Assembly (NCBI RefSeq): GCF_008831285.2
Contig: NC_045141.1
Coordinates: 21,200,848-21,264,847 of the forward strand
Reading direction: 5' to 3'
Source: Nymphaea colorata
Taxonomy: Eukaryota; Streptophyta; Magnoliopsida; Nymphaeales; Nymphaeaceae
DNA: 64,000 nt
The notes beneath the pieces were generated by a model. The model was given only the letters and a program-made list of their open reading frames with translations, did not search any database and was not told the origin of the DNA. Positions 23,982 to 42,900 of the stretch are shown here, in pieces. The position numbers and the translations under genes are program-made. Numbering within the stretch: the stretch's first letter is position 1; the number at the start of each line of letters is the position of its first letter.

Positions 23982-26530
23982 CATGGGTGCTAACATCATC
24001 TGCAAGCCAATGTAGCCTTAAACCCTAAGAGCCATAGTCTGTGGTTCCTCACCAGGACTTTGTGAATGTCATCAAATTGAGAACGTGCCACGCTTTAGGA
24101 GCAACTTGTGAATGTCACCAACTTGATAAAATATTTGTAACACCTCCAAAATTTAGTCATGTATAGAAAATTGTGAACGATCTTTGAGGGCTTATAAAAG
24201 GAGTTGTTAAATAAATGGTTGTCCTTGCTCCTAGCCTTTTTAGAGTTTGAGCCAAAACTGTTAGGGGGTGGGTAGGGATATGTGGAACAAGGGCCGAACC
24301 TAGAAGTGGGTTGGGTTGTTACAGTATTGATTACACATTCGAATTCGCTTATTCCAAAAAGAAGGTTAGGTTTTATTCTTGTTGTATAATTTCTCATAGG
24401 GAGCTGTGGGATTTTTTACAGATATAAAAGCGTTCTTTTGATTGAGAAAATATCATTTGAAGTTTATATCTATAAGAACTTCAGCATGACGACCGTTACA
24501 GTCTGAATTGCTCAAAATAATGCACTAAGTATGAGATTTAATAAGGATTAAAGCTGTGAGATTCTGAAACGAGGATGAAGGGATCTCTCTCTAGTAGTTC
24601 ATATGGTGTAAAACTCTTTTGCGTAAAAGTTCTTAATATTGAAGATTTGTAAGGTGGTGCCGATCAACACATGCTCACACTATCTATACGTGTGTCTGCG
24701 TGAGCGCGCTTTCTTGTTTTTTTGTTCTTGAATATTTCACACTTTTACCTTCTTTTTGTCTTGTCCTAAATTATGTTACTGATCCGTGACATTTTTTTTT
24801 CCCTGGGAACAAGTCTGAACCTTTCTTTTTCAAATAAAATTACTGCAAAGATAAAACAAACAAGGGAATCTTCCATCTTAAATTTGTTACATAGACAAAT
24901 GCAGTTAAACCTCATTGGCTTTGGTTCCCCACTTTCCCATCAAAAAATTACACCCATCTAGCTATGGTTCCACAACAAAAAGAAGCACATAGAAACTTGG
25001 AATTTCAGGTCAAGGCACTAATAGGTAAGGAAATTTCCACTTTCAAGCTCAGGTTTCGGCCATTTCCTAAAAATAACAGCTGCAAGATGCGTTCATGGCG
25101 CCGTTCTCCTCTAGTTCAGGTCAATTACGCAGTCAAGCAAAATAAGGTGGCAGTCTATCTTTTATATATTTTGCAATCGTCAGTAAACGTAAGACCCCTG
25201 CCAATTAAAAATAAGAGCTCGTTTCTGAAGATTACCTCGAATGGTAGAACCTTAAACAGAGATTTTTTGCCTAATAAATACAACAGAAAAGGACGCAATA
25301 TACAGCAGTCTCTTTTGGATCGCTCAACAGCTGTTCAATTGCTTCTTCCTCTCCAATACCAGAAAGAAGAAAATTTAGGAGTCCCGTTTGGCTAAGGACG
25401 GCCCGGATTTTTCGGTTTCCTTTGCGTGTTTGTGCGTCACAACAACTTTCAAAAAGGAGTTTCTATGAAGAAGACAGTTCAAGAGCGAGCGTTAGTGCCT
25501 GATGTCCCCTTGCATTCCTTTCCCTTTCTTCTTTTCTCCCTGTTTGTTCAGTATTAATTGCTTGGAAATCTCTCCAACTCTTGAACTCCCAAGCCCCTTG
25601 GCAAGATTTTAACAAAATTACAGAAGATACGGGAACATGCTACAGCTGATCAGTATTTTCTTACTTTTAAAGGTATATATATATATATATTCAAGATAGC
25701 ACATGACGTTTCGCTTGTGGAAACGGAATGTGAAAACAAGTTTTGAAACGAGAGGTATCATCTGGGTTCCAGCCAGCGTTCAGAATCATCTCTTTTGAAG
25801 AAAACTGGAGGTCCCTTGCGTATAGGAAGTTTCTAACTCATGAATAAAGAAGACAGAAGGGTCTGAAAAAGAGTTGGGAGGAGCGATATCAGTTGTATTC
25901 GACTTAATGGGAGAAAAGGAGGAAAACCCCTCTCCCATGATCGGCTACAGCGTCGTAGAAATATTTGGTAGCATGATCTAGTTGTGTGAATTTAAGTCTT
26001 CCATGGATTTGGAATATAAGAATATTTGATATGAACTTCGTTCTGGTGTGGTATGTCGCACAACAGTTTCCCAGGGTCTAGCCACATGGAATTAGTTAGT
26101 AAACTAGTTACGGAATGATGCAGTGGACAAGTGCTTCCTCAACTCGCACAACAAAAATAGCCATATTTTTCATCTCGCCATTGTGAACTCATGAATCTGA
26201 TATTTAGACTTCGAAGCATATTTTTGTTGGTATTTTTGCATTAAGCAAGTTAGGATATAGGGAGGAAGGTATAGTGTAAACGTGCACGAGGACAGGTTGC
26301 ATATGTTCACGAGTAACCAGCCAAAATATACAAAATGCTATCAAGGCTTTAGGTCGCGGAATTAAGTCCTAATCACATTAGAAGATTTCATGGGAGCAAA
26401 ATGCCAACCTTTAATCCAAGTAAGGAACTACCAAAATGACTATCATACTCTCAAAAGGGTGTGGAAAGGACAACAAAAGATTGATTACTGTCGGCATATG
26501 ACACACCTACAGGAATATAGGGTCCGACAA

Positions 26531-27085
26531 CGGCAAAAATGAAAGCGTTGCTACACGTTTTCTGCACAGAATCTTACCAGCATAGTCAAATGACAGATTC
26601 TTTAGTTTAATTTGTATTTCAAACCGGTTGGGTTAGACCAACATGATAAAACTGCTACAGCAATTTACAAGAGCCAGCTAGTCCATTAATCCATGTAAAA
26701 ACTTTGTTCATTGGAACAATGTTCATCTTGTATTATACAGAAAGGCTTGGTAGTAAAAAGTAGTGAACATTCAGCTATGCCCTGTAAAATTGTGCAAATG
26801 GCATTTTCAAGTACACTTTTTCTAAGACAAACCTTAAATTACAAGATGAATCAAATATTGTTGGACATGGAAGAATCTCCTTCTAAGATGGTCTCCTGAT
26901 TATAATCACCAAAGGTGCGAGATGGACCATTTTCACCCCCAAAGCGAGGAAGATTCCATGAAAATTAGAGCTTTGTCAGCGTTATCAAGGGGATATGGTC
27001 CATATGTTACAAGAAATAGAACCAGGTCCAACTCAACAAAATATATGATTCCCAAGCCTATTATACCCTTCTATCTGTCAATTTC
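26531..27085. other. 3' flank of the PWWP gene
   Basis: Lies between the right edge of duplication unit 2 and the minus-strand stop codon at 27,086. It probably contains the 3'UTR of the PWWP gene. No independent feature recognised. Confidence 0.5.
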
Positions 27086-33965
<6,880 letters not shown>

Positions 33966-36849
33966 AAAGCACGAACGCCCACAAACGCCGACCTTCTCTT
34001 TCTCCAGGGGGGAATAAGAAAAAAAAAAAAAACTTCACATGCACTTAGATCCGATCACACCATCGGCTCCCATCCACTTATCCTCCATCAAACCTCTGAA
34101 AATAACACATAGTTTTATTCAAAAACTACAAGGTAAGCCCTAGGGCTTGGATATACAACCGGTATAGCCCTTTCCTCGATGTGGGTAGTCCCCAAATCCT
34201 GATGGAGCCATGAGACACATGAAATTTTGCGATTTCTTAATCATGGGTCACATGTTTCCGACGGTCTAAACGTCGCCTCATCCGGATTTAGTTTCTTTCC
34301 TTTTTCCTTCCGTTTGGCTTCCCAGCTGTTCCTTCTCCTGTTCCCCCTTTATGGCGCGTTTCGATTTTGTGCAGGGATACAGAAAGACACAAAATTGCGC
34401 GCAGAAGAGAGGGAGATAGAGAGAGAGGGGGTTTGGACCTGCCAGTCTTGAGCGTAGGCCTCTCTCTAACCAGAGGTTCAAACCCACCTAGGGTTAGGGT
34501 TAAGACCTTGGATGAGAAAAGATTATTAGTTAAAACAACTAAGATAAAGACAATTTTACAGCAGTAATTTACCAATTTACTTCGCTTCCATGGTCTGCTA
34601 AAATATTAAACAGAAAATGAAACAATTATCACATTGACACCGCATGAACTCATTAATTTAGTCGCATGGCATGGTTTTTATGATACGCGTAAAAAGCAGA
34701 CTGGTGAAAGATTACAGAGTCCAGTATTTAATACATTTTAAAAGCTTTTGCAGTATTCTGCGGAAACGTTTCAAGTGTTTGAATGTTCAGCGAATTGAAA
34801 AACTTCAAAAATAGGTTCTCTACTATTATACAAGATCTAAAAATGGTGAATGTCCATCTGCAACATAAGGCAGTAAGGTGATTTCTGAATCAGACTCAAA
34901 AGAAGCTGTCCAAGTGAGATATGCGGCAACCTAAAGGTCGAGCCCGGTGAATATCAGGCTTCATTGTGATCCCAAATGATATTGCTTCGATAAGATTTAC
35001 CTGTGGAATTTTGCGGTCGCCAACAATATACTGCAGGTTTAAATCATCCTCCTAACTCCTGTGGGAGGAGAAAGTTTTTCTCTTTATTACTAAATCAAGT
35101 TTCCCATCTCCGGGAGACCACCTTTTGTTGCTGGGGGTGGAAGATGGGGGATATTTATTCATATAATTTTCTGTTCTTGAATTGTACATGATATCATACG
35201 ATATGTTTTTTTGCTTCTAGAAGGTCTCACCTTCTAAGTCAAATGCTCAAACGCCCTCTAATTGCATGGAAATCTTCTTTGTGGCAAAAAAGTTAACGGC
35301 AACTTTCCTTCAAGATTATTAAGAAATTTCACTGGAAAAAGGTAGTTCTTGTTGTTGTACCTGATAGTACTTGACTGCTGGAGTCGAATGGTATATCTCC
35401 TGTCGCCTGTCGGTGGGAAAATGTGGCTGCCAATAAAAAATTGATGCAGTGTAATTACAGTGTTTTAAATCGCATTTCTAAACATTTACCTTGGAACTTT
35501 GCATCATATGGAAGAGCTCCACCAAGTCACTGACATAACTTTAAAGCCAGAAAATGGATTCGTCGGTTTGACAGGAAGATCAGTATCAATGGAGACGCCG
35601 CTCCCCAGTTACAGCACTGCGATACGAGAGGGAAACAGAGGGATGTATGAGCGCAACAAGGTATTAGTAACCAATCAACAGAAAATATAAAATTATAGGC
35701 TGTTGAAGCAATAATGCTGAGAGAAAGCGAGATATTAAATTTTATGGTAGTTTAAGATACATTACTTTACTAAACCATTTTTTAGTTAAAGTGTTCTTAA
35801 AAGTTTGTAAAATCGTTAAAATATTTTTAGAACATGTCTTCCGATGTTAGTGACAAAACGTGAAAAGTACTTACCAGCGGAGAATATGGTTGCGGTAGAT
35901 ATGGTTTTTAACAGCATTCTTTAAATATTTAAAAACTTATGTTATTTATTTTTTTAATGTATTTGTAAATTGATTTGGTATAAGTAATCATAATATTTCC
36001 ATATTATTTTTTTCTTTACCTTGTAGCACATGGTGTAAATGAACATGCATTATTTTAAATTGAAAGCAATTTTTTTTCCTTATTTCATAAAAGTGGTCCA
36101 TACTTTATGATAACAAGTTGCTACTAATTGTTTGTAAGATGGAAGGAGGTTATTTGGTATGAACTCGTATGGGTTCGTTCATTTCACCCCCTTCCGTGAA
36201 GGTCCGTGACAAAGAAGTCGGCCTAACGAAACGACTGCTGCCATTAATCTTGAAAAGAAATTAGTTCTTAAAAAACTCGTTCATGTCATTGATCGCATTT
36301 GGTTCCTTTTGAGTTTAATAAAGATGGATTGTGATCTACTTATATATTAAGTTGAACTTCATAACTAAAGCAAATAATAACCCCCCTCCCGCAATTTCAT
36401 TATATCAATAAATTTAAGAAAGTGAGGACAGAGGACCCACTCTTTAGATCGATAATACAAAGCATGTCTTAAAACATGTCCAACGGGAGTGGTCCACAAA
36501 ATCATGCATGGCTGGTAGGCGATCGGTTTTCGCTTCAATTATTTGAGAGTCAACTCTTTGTGTTGCAATTCTACAAACGAAGGGGTTATTGATGCACAAG
36601 TTAAAGTGCGGTAGAGATGACTTTTCGAGACACCGATATAAGCTAGGAAATGAAGGATTGAGTGAATGCTTCGACTTTTTTTTGAATGGTGGGTCAAATC
36701 CTGCTCACTGGAAAACATGTTTTAAATAAAAACTTTCACAATCCTCTAATGTTCTATGGTGTGATTTTTACTTTACCATACGGTTCACACTCAACTTTCT
36801 CAAACAATTACACCATTTTTCCTTAAAAAAAAGTTGAAAACTTGCCTTC

Positions 36850-36894
<45 letters not shown>

Positions 36895-37080
36895 CCACAT
36901 TTGCCAACAAAAAAAAAAAAAAAACGATGTAAAAAGGTCACAAAATGTTGTATGAGTCTCGTCTCGATAGGCAGGTTACATGTAAGGGGAAAAGACGGGG
37001 TAGCGTCTCGTATTACCTAGAAATGAGGTCACGCTTGCAAAATTATTGATAAAAAAGTGAGACCTATGTGAAAATATTCC
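33966..37080. other. Divergent intergenic region, PWWP and HGL1-like genes
   Basis: It should hold both promoters. Seen: a CT tract at 36,852-36,892, an A tract near 36,910, and a telomere-like TAGGGTTAGGGTTAAG at about 34,489-34,504 in the likely PWWP promoter. I see no coding exon. Reading frames around 33,800-34,570 are antisense or leader artefacts. Confidence 0.5.
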
Positions 37081-37322
37081 CACCAGCGGGAAAAATTGGA
37101 AGGGCCGTTGGCAAAATGGTATGGTGAAATTATCTTCTTCTCCTCAGTTGACGGCTTCTTCTTCTCCGTGCTGTTCTATCTTCTGCGTCCGTTTCCGCCA
37201 CGCTCCTCCATCTTGTGCGTGTGTACACTTCAGGCGGCGCTGCTCACTCGTGAACGATATTGTGATCTTCAACCGGAGTCCCTTCGATTGCTTTTGTTTT
37301 CCGCTGGACAATGCGTGATCTC
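37080..37322 (+). promoter_or_regulatory. Probable non-coding leader exon of the HGL1-like gene, with an upstream ORF
   Basis: A pyrimidine- and GC-richer block that ends in a good donor (GATCTC then GTAAGG at 37,323). The next plausible acceptor in frame with the coding part is CTGCAG at 39,891, giving a 2.6-kb leader intron. The leader contains an ATG at 37,121 opening a 65-codon upstream frame (MVKLSSSPQLTASS to CFPLDNA) that stops at 37,318, before the donor. The same block is repeated at 62,690-62,905. The transcription start is unknown. Confidence 0.45.
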
Positions 37323-37844
37323 GTAAGGATCTCGGTCTTCCTGCTTCCCTTTTGTTATTCGAAAATGATTTGGTTACTTTGTTGTTACGATCTTCTTTCT
37401 TTGGAAGAACACGGTTTCGGTAGCATCATATAATCTCCTCCTACCGGCCCTCTTCTTCCTTTTCTTCTTTCTTTTGTTGGCTGGGCTGATCTGTTTGAAC
37501 AATATTCCGTATGGATAATTGGTGGGCCTGTTCTTCATTGCTGGTTGTAATTATTCTTATTTTCTTGCAAAATGTGGGTAGTCATTGGTAAGAAATGGTT
37601 GTTTCTAGTCAATCGCATTTGTAAAAAATTTGTGACTACAACTATCTCTACGTCAATGAGTGGAACTGCATTTAATCTTTTCTGTTTCCGGGATTTGACG
37701 CCTATCATGCGATTTGAGGAAGCATATGGTTATTCTGAGTCTGGCTATCTCTACACTAGCTAAGCAACGGAAGTCTTTAACAATTTTGGGGTTGCTGATG
37801 GAGTTCATGTTGGTAGCTAACTTGTCTTGGTGTCTCAAAAAATC

Positions 37845-39310
37845 TTCTGCCTCGAATCTTTTCTTGTAGGGACTGTTGATCTAAGGGTCTCTCGTGTGAA
37901 CTTTATTAAATATACTTTCCTTGAATTTTCTATGGCAGAATATTAGTAAAATTGCAAGAATGTCGTTGATTTGGGGACATGGAGAAGCAAAAGAGTGATT
38001 CATATACTCTGGCCTCTCTGGCAACTGTCGTTCTTCTGAAGTATCTCAATTTCATTAGGCTGGTTTCTGCAAAAGGATCCTGTTCTTGTTGACATAAGAT
38101 TATTGAATTTAGACATTCTCCATTGCAAGTTTGGCCGTACTAACCAGTGAAACAGTTGGCATCACGTTGTCATAGTCGGACAATATTAGTGGGGGAAGCC
38201 AGGCAGAAACTAGATGAGAACGGGGGCTCCTCTAACGTTATCGGGGTCGGAGGTGCGTCGGGTACTGTTGATTTCAAGATGAAAAGTACTTCGACCACCA
38301 CAGATTGGAACCCTACGGGGTTCGGACTTGATGGATTCATTTTCTTTGATGCCTTCCATTCTCAAATGAATGGCATCTTAAGATCTGATACGTAGCTAAT
38401 GATGAGTTTTTGTTTCTTCATGGATGGCATCATCCTAAAGGGGGCATTTGATGGCCATGAAAACAACTTGCAAGGTGGCTTTTTTTCTGAAATAAGTTTT
38501 CAGAAAAAAAGGGGTCCTGCTGTCCTAGACATAATTGGGGTGACAGAAAATTAGGAAAACCATACAGATTACATTGTGAAAGGGTGAAAATATAAGAGAA
38601 ATGTATTCAGATTGCAGCTTGAGAGGTGAAGATAAATTCCTCTTAAAGGGTATATTCCAGACAAAAGTATCCAGCAGTCAATATGCGAGAAGATGAACTA
38701 ACCCGGGTTGTATCATTGAAACTGGTGCTTCTGTCCTGCTCCTCTGACAAACTAATGGCAAGATAGACAAGCACAAGCAGTTTTCCTAAGAAAGGGAAGA
38801 AATTAAACTGGTGCTCTTCATGCTAAATGGCCACTTTTTAAGTTTTCAAAATTCCTTATGGTATGAAGAGGGTTCCCTAAGCTTCTGATTGGTAAGTTCT
38901 TGGTTCACAACTCTGATCTGATTATGTCAAGAGGTGCACCCTGCGTGTTGAAAGAAGGACAAAAATGATCTCGACGCAATTTGACCTCACTGGATTTGCA
39001 TTGACCACACTTGGTGCCATGTTGGAGCTGCACCCACACCTGAATCGTGTCAACTTGGGTGCGGCTGCTATTTTAATGAGTTCGTGTGACATAGTTTATG
39101 GATTGTCAACAGGTTGGGTGATGATCTCCATCAAGTCTAATATATGAGCATCTGCTTTTAAGTTAAAGCTTGAGAGATTGATTTCCATCAGGTCCAAGAT
39201 GGCACATTTCCATAATTCATAAATTTTTTTATATGAAAAATAACCAGATTTTATTTCTATGTGAAGGTTATCTAAACTTCCATTTGCAGTTAACAAAAGG
39301 AGGTCTCTTC
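37845..39310. other. 1.5-kb segment of the leader intron absent from the second copy
   Basis: In the duplicated region at the right edge, the sequences flanking this segment (TTGG..TAGCTAACTTG before, TTGTATGTTTG after) lie about 20 bases apart near 63,440. Here they are about 1.46 kb apart. The segment contains an 82-codon frame at 38,147-38,395 that I do not recognise. No terminal repeats found. Confidence 0.6.
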
Positions 39311-39931
39311 TTGTATGTTTGTCTGTGCAAATATGCAGGATGATACGTACAGCATGGTTATAGAGATCTTTGATGATAATCTTTCAAGTAGTTTCACTGT
39401 CTGAAGTTAACAATTCAAAACTCTAGTTATCACCTGCTCTTGAGACAACCACAGTATAACTTATATCCTAAGCCAAAAAAGTGAAGCATTAGCTTCACAT
39501 ATGCTAGAAATTATACTTTTATGGATGTTGATAAAATAAATTTGCAATAAAACCTGGACTATTGCAACTGCATAAGCATTCCTGGCATCAAGTTATGGAA
39601 GAATTTGTACTTCGCTCGAATTTCTGGATCTAGAATGGAAGGTTATGTTGTGAAGTGTTCCTAGAGTTTTTCATTGAAATGCTATGGTTCTGCATTACAT
39701 GAAGTACATAAATAGTTTTAAGTTGCTTGATACGCTAAGGATATGAATATCTGCTGTCCTGTTTAATGGCTTACTCTTTGCTTAAATTCCAAACTGTTAT
39801 TGTAATGGTTTCAAAGCGTTACTAACATGTGAACAGTCTGAGCAATGGAATATCAAATTCAACAAAGTTCCTGACATGAACGTTTGTCTGCAGAATCAGA
39901 ACATAGGAAAGCAGGGAGGAGACTGAAAAAT

Positions 39932-42900
39932 ATGATGAATGGAGATCTGTTGATGCCTAGGATGGCTAAACATGAATGCAAAATGGATGCAACAGAGAAT
40001 GAGCCTAAACGGATGGTTTGCCAGCCTATTATTGGGGAGGGAGTTTTTAGATTTGATTGTTCTGAGCATGCAAGGGTTGCAGCATATCCTAGTTTTTCAT
40101 TTGCTAATGTTGAAGATAGAGAAACGGGTATCACAACCTGCAGGTTGCCTGAATATATTCCTTTTTACCTGTATTCAAATGGTCAACAGATTGTTACGGT
40201 CGAGGTCTGCAGCTATTCTCTCTACTACATCAATCAAGTTCCCTGTCATTACTTAACTGTATTTTGTGAGCATATATTTGGATCATGCATTGAGATTTGC
40301 TTTTTCTTTTCCTTTTTGCTAAAGCTTCCAGTTGGAACTTGTTTCTATGGAACTGGAGAAGTTAGTGGGCCACTAGAACGAACTGGGAAAAGAGTAAGAA
40401 AAGTTCAACTTTAGCTGCATTGATATTTCTAATTTACTAGATCAAACTGTCTAATTTGTGATCTTGTTTCAGGTGTTTATATGGAATACTGATGCCTTTG
40501 GTTATGGATCAGGAACTACATCCTTGTACCAATCACATCCTTGGGTCCTAGTTCTTCTTCCAAGTGGAGATGCCTATGGAATTCTTGCTGATACAACTTA
40601 CCGCTGTGAGGTCTATTTTCTATTTTCGTTCTACTCAAGGTTGTAACTTCATAGAAAATCCAAAATTGTAACCCTTTCTATGCATTCCTTAGGTAGTTTG
40701 CAATTCCCTTTGCAGGTTGATCTATGTGAAGCATCAATGATAAGATTCGTGGCTCCTGCTGTGTATCCTGTTGTGACATTTGGCCCATTTTCATCTCCTT
40801 CCCAAATTTTGGCATCTCTCTATCGTGCAACTGGTAAATTGGCTTTTATTGATTTTATAGGTTCTATTAGATATTTCTGATATAAAGTAAACATTGTCTA
40901 ATTTGATTCATATTTAGCATTTTCATGGTTGGTCAGTATGGATCCTTGCATGTGAAACAATGTTTTAGCACTGAAGAAATTGCATTGTCTCCAGTGTAAG
41001 GCGTCTCAGGGAATTTTCATTATTCTGCTAAACAACAGCTTTTAATAGCTTGAGTTTTTTGCCATTCATGTTTTCAGCCTTCAAATGGGATGAGAACTTG
41101 CAGTGTCCTGCTTGAGGGATCACAAGACCTGGATACTACCCATGTTTGGGTGTAAACGTCATTTGATTAATCTCAATTTTGACAAGTTATGCTTGGTCTC
41201 AAGGTGATGAGTTGATCAAGTGAAGACCATATATATTGCTGATATGATAGTGAACTTAGCCAAATCAACTTCTTGGCTAATCTGATCGAAGATTGTGGTT
41301 CTTGTTTCAATTTACTGATGTAAGTTGTGCCTTTTCTAACTTTACCCTTTCTACAGGAAATGTGTTTATGCCACCAAAGTGGTCTTTAGGCTATCATCAA
41401 TGCCGTTACAGTTATGACTCAGATGAGAGGGTTCTTAAGGTAAGTAAATTTTCTTGTCAATGTACACTTTCATGCATTTAAACAAATTGAATAACTGAAA
41501 TAACTATATTTGTTTCTTCACATGGACATTCGAGGAAAAATATTTATGTTGGAATGTCAATGGACACCTAAAGAGGACATCATCTAATTCTGACACATCT
41601 TTTCATGTTCAGAACATGTTATTTTATGCACACATGGAAGAAATATTTTCCAATCGTGAGAAAACTCAACTAAAAAGGAACCAAGAATTATTGGTTGCAA
41701 ATGTGACACCTTCTTTTTGGTTACATTCTCTCCTCTCTCTAAATAGCAGCACATGCACAATGACCAGCTGTAAGAGTCTTTACTGCTTGTAAGCTAGTTT
41801 GACTAGAAATTACCAGCACTACCACATCCTAAGAGCTAATAATTTCTAGCAAAAAAAGAGCTTTTGATAGAAAATACGAAGCAAAACAAAGAAAAAAGAG
41901 AAACAGAGATTATGCTTCAAGCATACTTCATCTGATCTAGTAAGTCCTAAGAGGTGTACTTTGGCTTGTAATTGCAAAAGCACAATTTTGTAATACTGTA
42001 CATTAAATATAAGGAAGTAGACAAGATGAATATTTGTAAGTATTCTTTAGGGGAGCACAATCTTCTATGAATCTGTCCCAATCTTGAGGGCAGATTCATG
42101 GAACACTGTAAACAATGCAGCATTCCTGTTACCAGACACCTCTTTGGGGTACACCGAGATTAATGAGAGTACTACATGAATCTTAGCAGACTCCGACAGT
42201 GGTACTAGAGACATGCTGTTTGCTGAACACATCAATGCCTTTGGCAGTGGTACTAGGAACAGCTCTGCACTCAGTTGTCAGTTTCAATTTAGAAGCAGTG
42301 TTGTATTAGAAGTGCATCCTTCAGTGTCAGATCTTTAGACTTCTACTGTAGCTGCTTTTGTTTTGCATTCACTCTCTTCTTGGCATGCACAGGTGGCCAA
42401 AACATTTCGTGAGAAAGGTATCCCTTGTGATGTCATGTGGATTGACATTGACTACATGGAAGGCTACCGCTGTTTTACCTTTGATCAAGTATGCTGTTCT
42501 TTTCATCTATCTATTTTGAGAGTCATCGTTTGGCTATTTGCAAATTCTGTTTATGAAGTTTATCCACTTGAATTGGCTGCATGTCTTCCCCCACCTTCTG
42601 CCATTTAACAGGAAGGCAGTGAGCCAGTGACTTGCCACATCCGTTTGATATTAACTATAATCTGTCCTTCATGCTTATTGGTGTTTTTGTGTCTATAAAA
42701 TGGTATTCCATTATTATGTTCTGTGACGTTTCAGTTTTAGTCTCTTCTGCTTTTTGCAATCAATACAAGAAAAGTATTGAGAAGATTTAACATCCAAAAT
42801 CCAAATATCAGATTTTTTCTTCGATATTCCTACCAGGAGCGTTTCGCAGATCCAAAGTCTTTGGTGGATAAGCTCCATTCGAGTGGCTTCAAAGCTATCT

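Larger units (their letters stand above)
17750..26530. repeat. Tandem segmental duplication, unit 2
   Basis: Direct-repeat partner of about 8,020-17,300. It is shorter because it lacks the 13,240-14,642 segment, but it carries a longer AT microsatellite and a CT tract at 18,060-18,093 in the 3' flank of the bHLH gene. The bHLH exons are much more alike than the flanks, consistent with purifying selection on both genes. Confidence 0.85.
21030..26530. other. Upstream flank of bHLH copy 2, no gene
   Basis: Non-coding. It contains a (GA)n at 21,673-21,690, the long AT microsatellite, a tRNA-like Pol III promoter pair at 23,927-23,981 and a small AT run near 25,674. The longest reading frame (24,964-25,395, plus strand, 143 codons) is not kept in unit 1 and matches no family I know. 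Confidence 0.55.

Noticed and set aside
34430-34500. tRNA-like B box GGTTCAAACCC near the PWWP promoter
   Set aside because: No convincing A box at the right distance and no cloverleaf; weaker than the 23,927 case.
34489-34504. Telomere-like TAGGGTTAGGGTTAAG
   Set aside because: Only two repeats and not the plant TTTAGGG unit; may be a promoter telo-box variant, but there is no further support.
38147-38395. 82-codon frame considered as a first coding exon of HGL1
   Set aside because: It lies in the segment absent from the second copy, shows no resemblance to HGL1 N-termini, and no supported donor joins it in frame.
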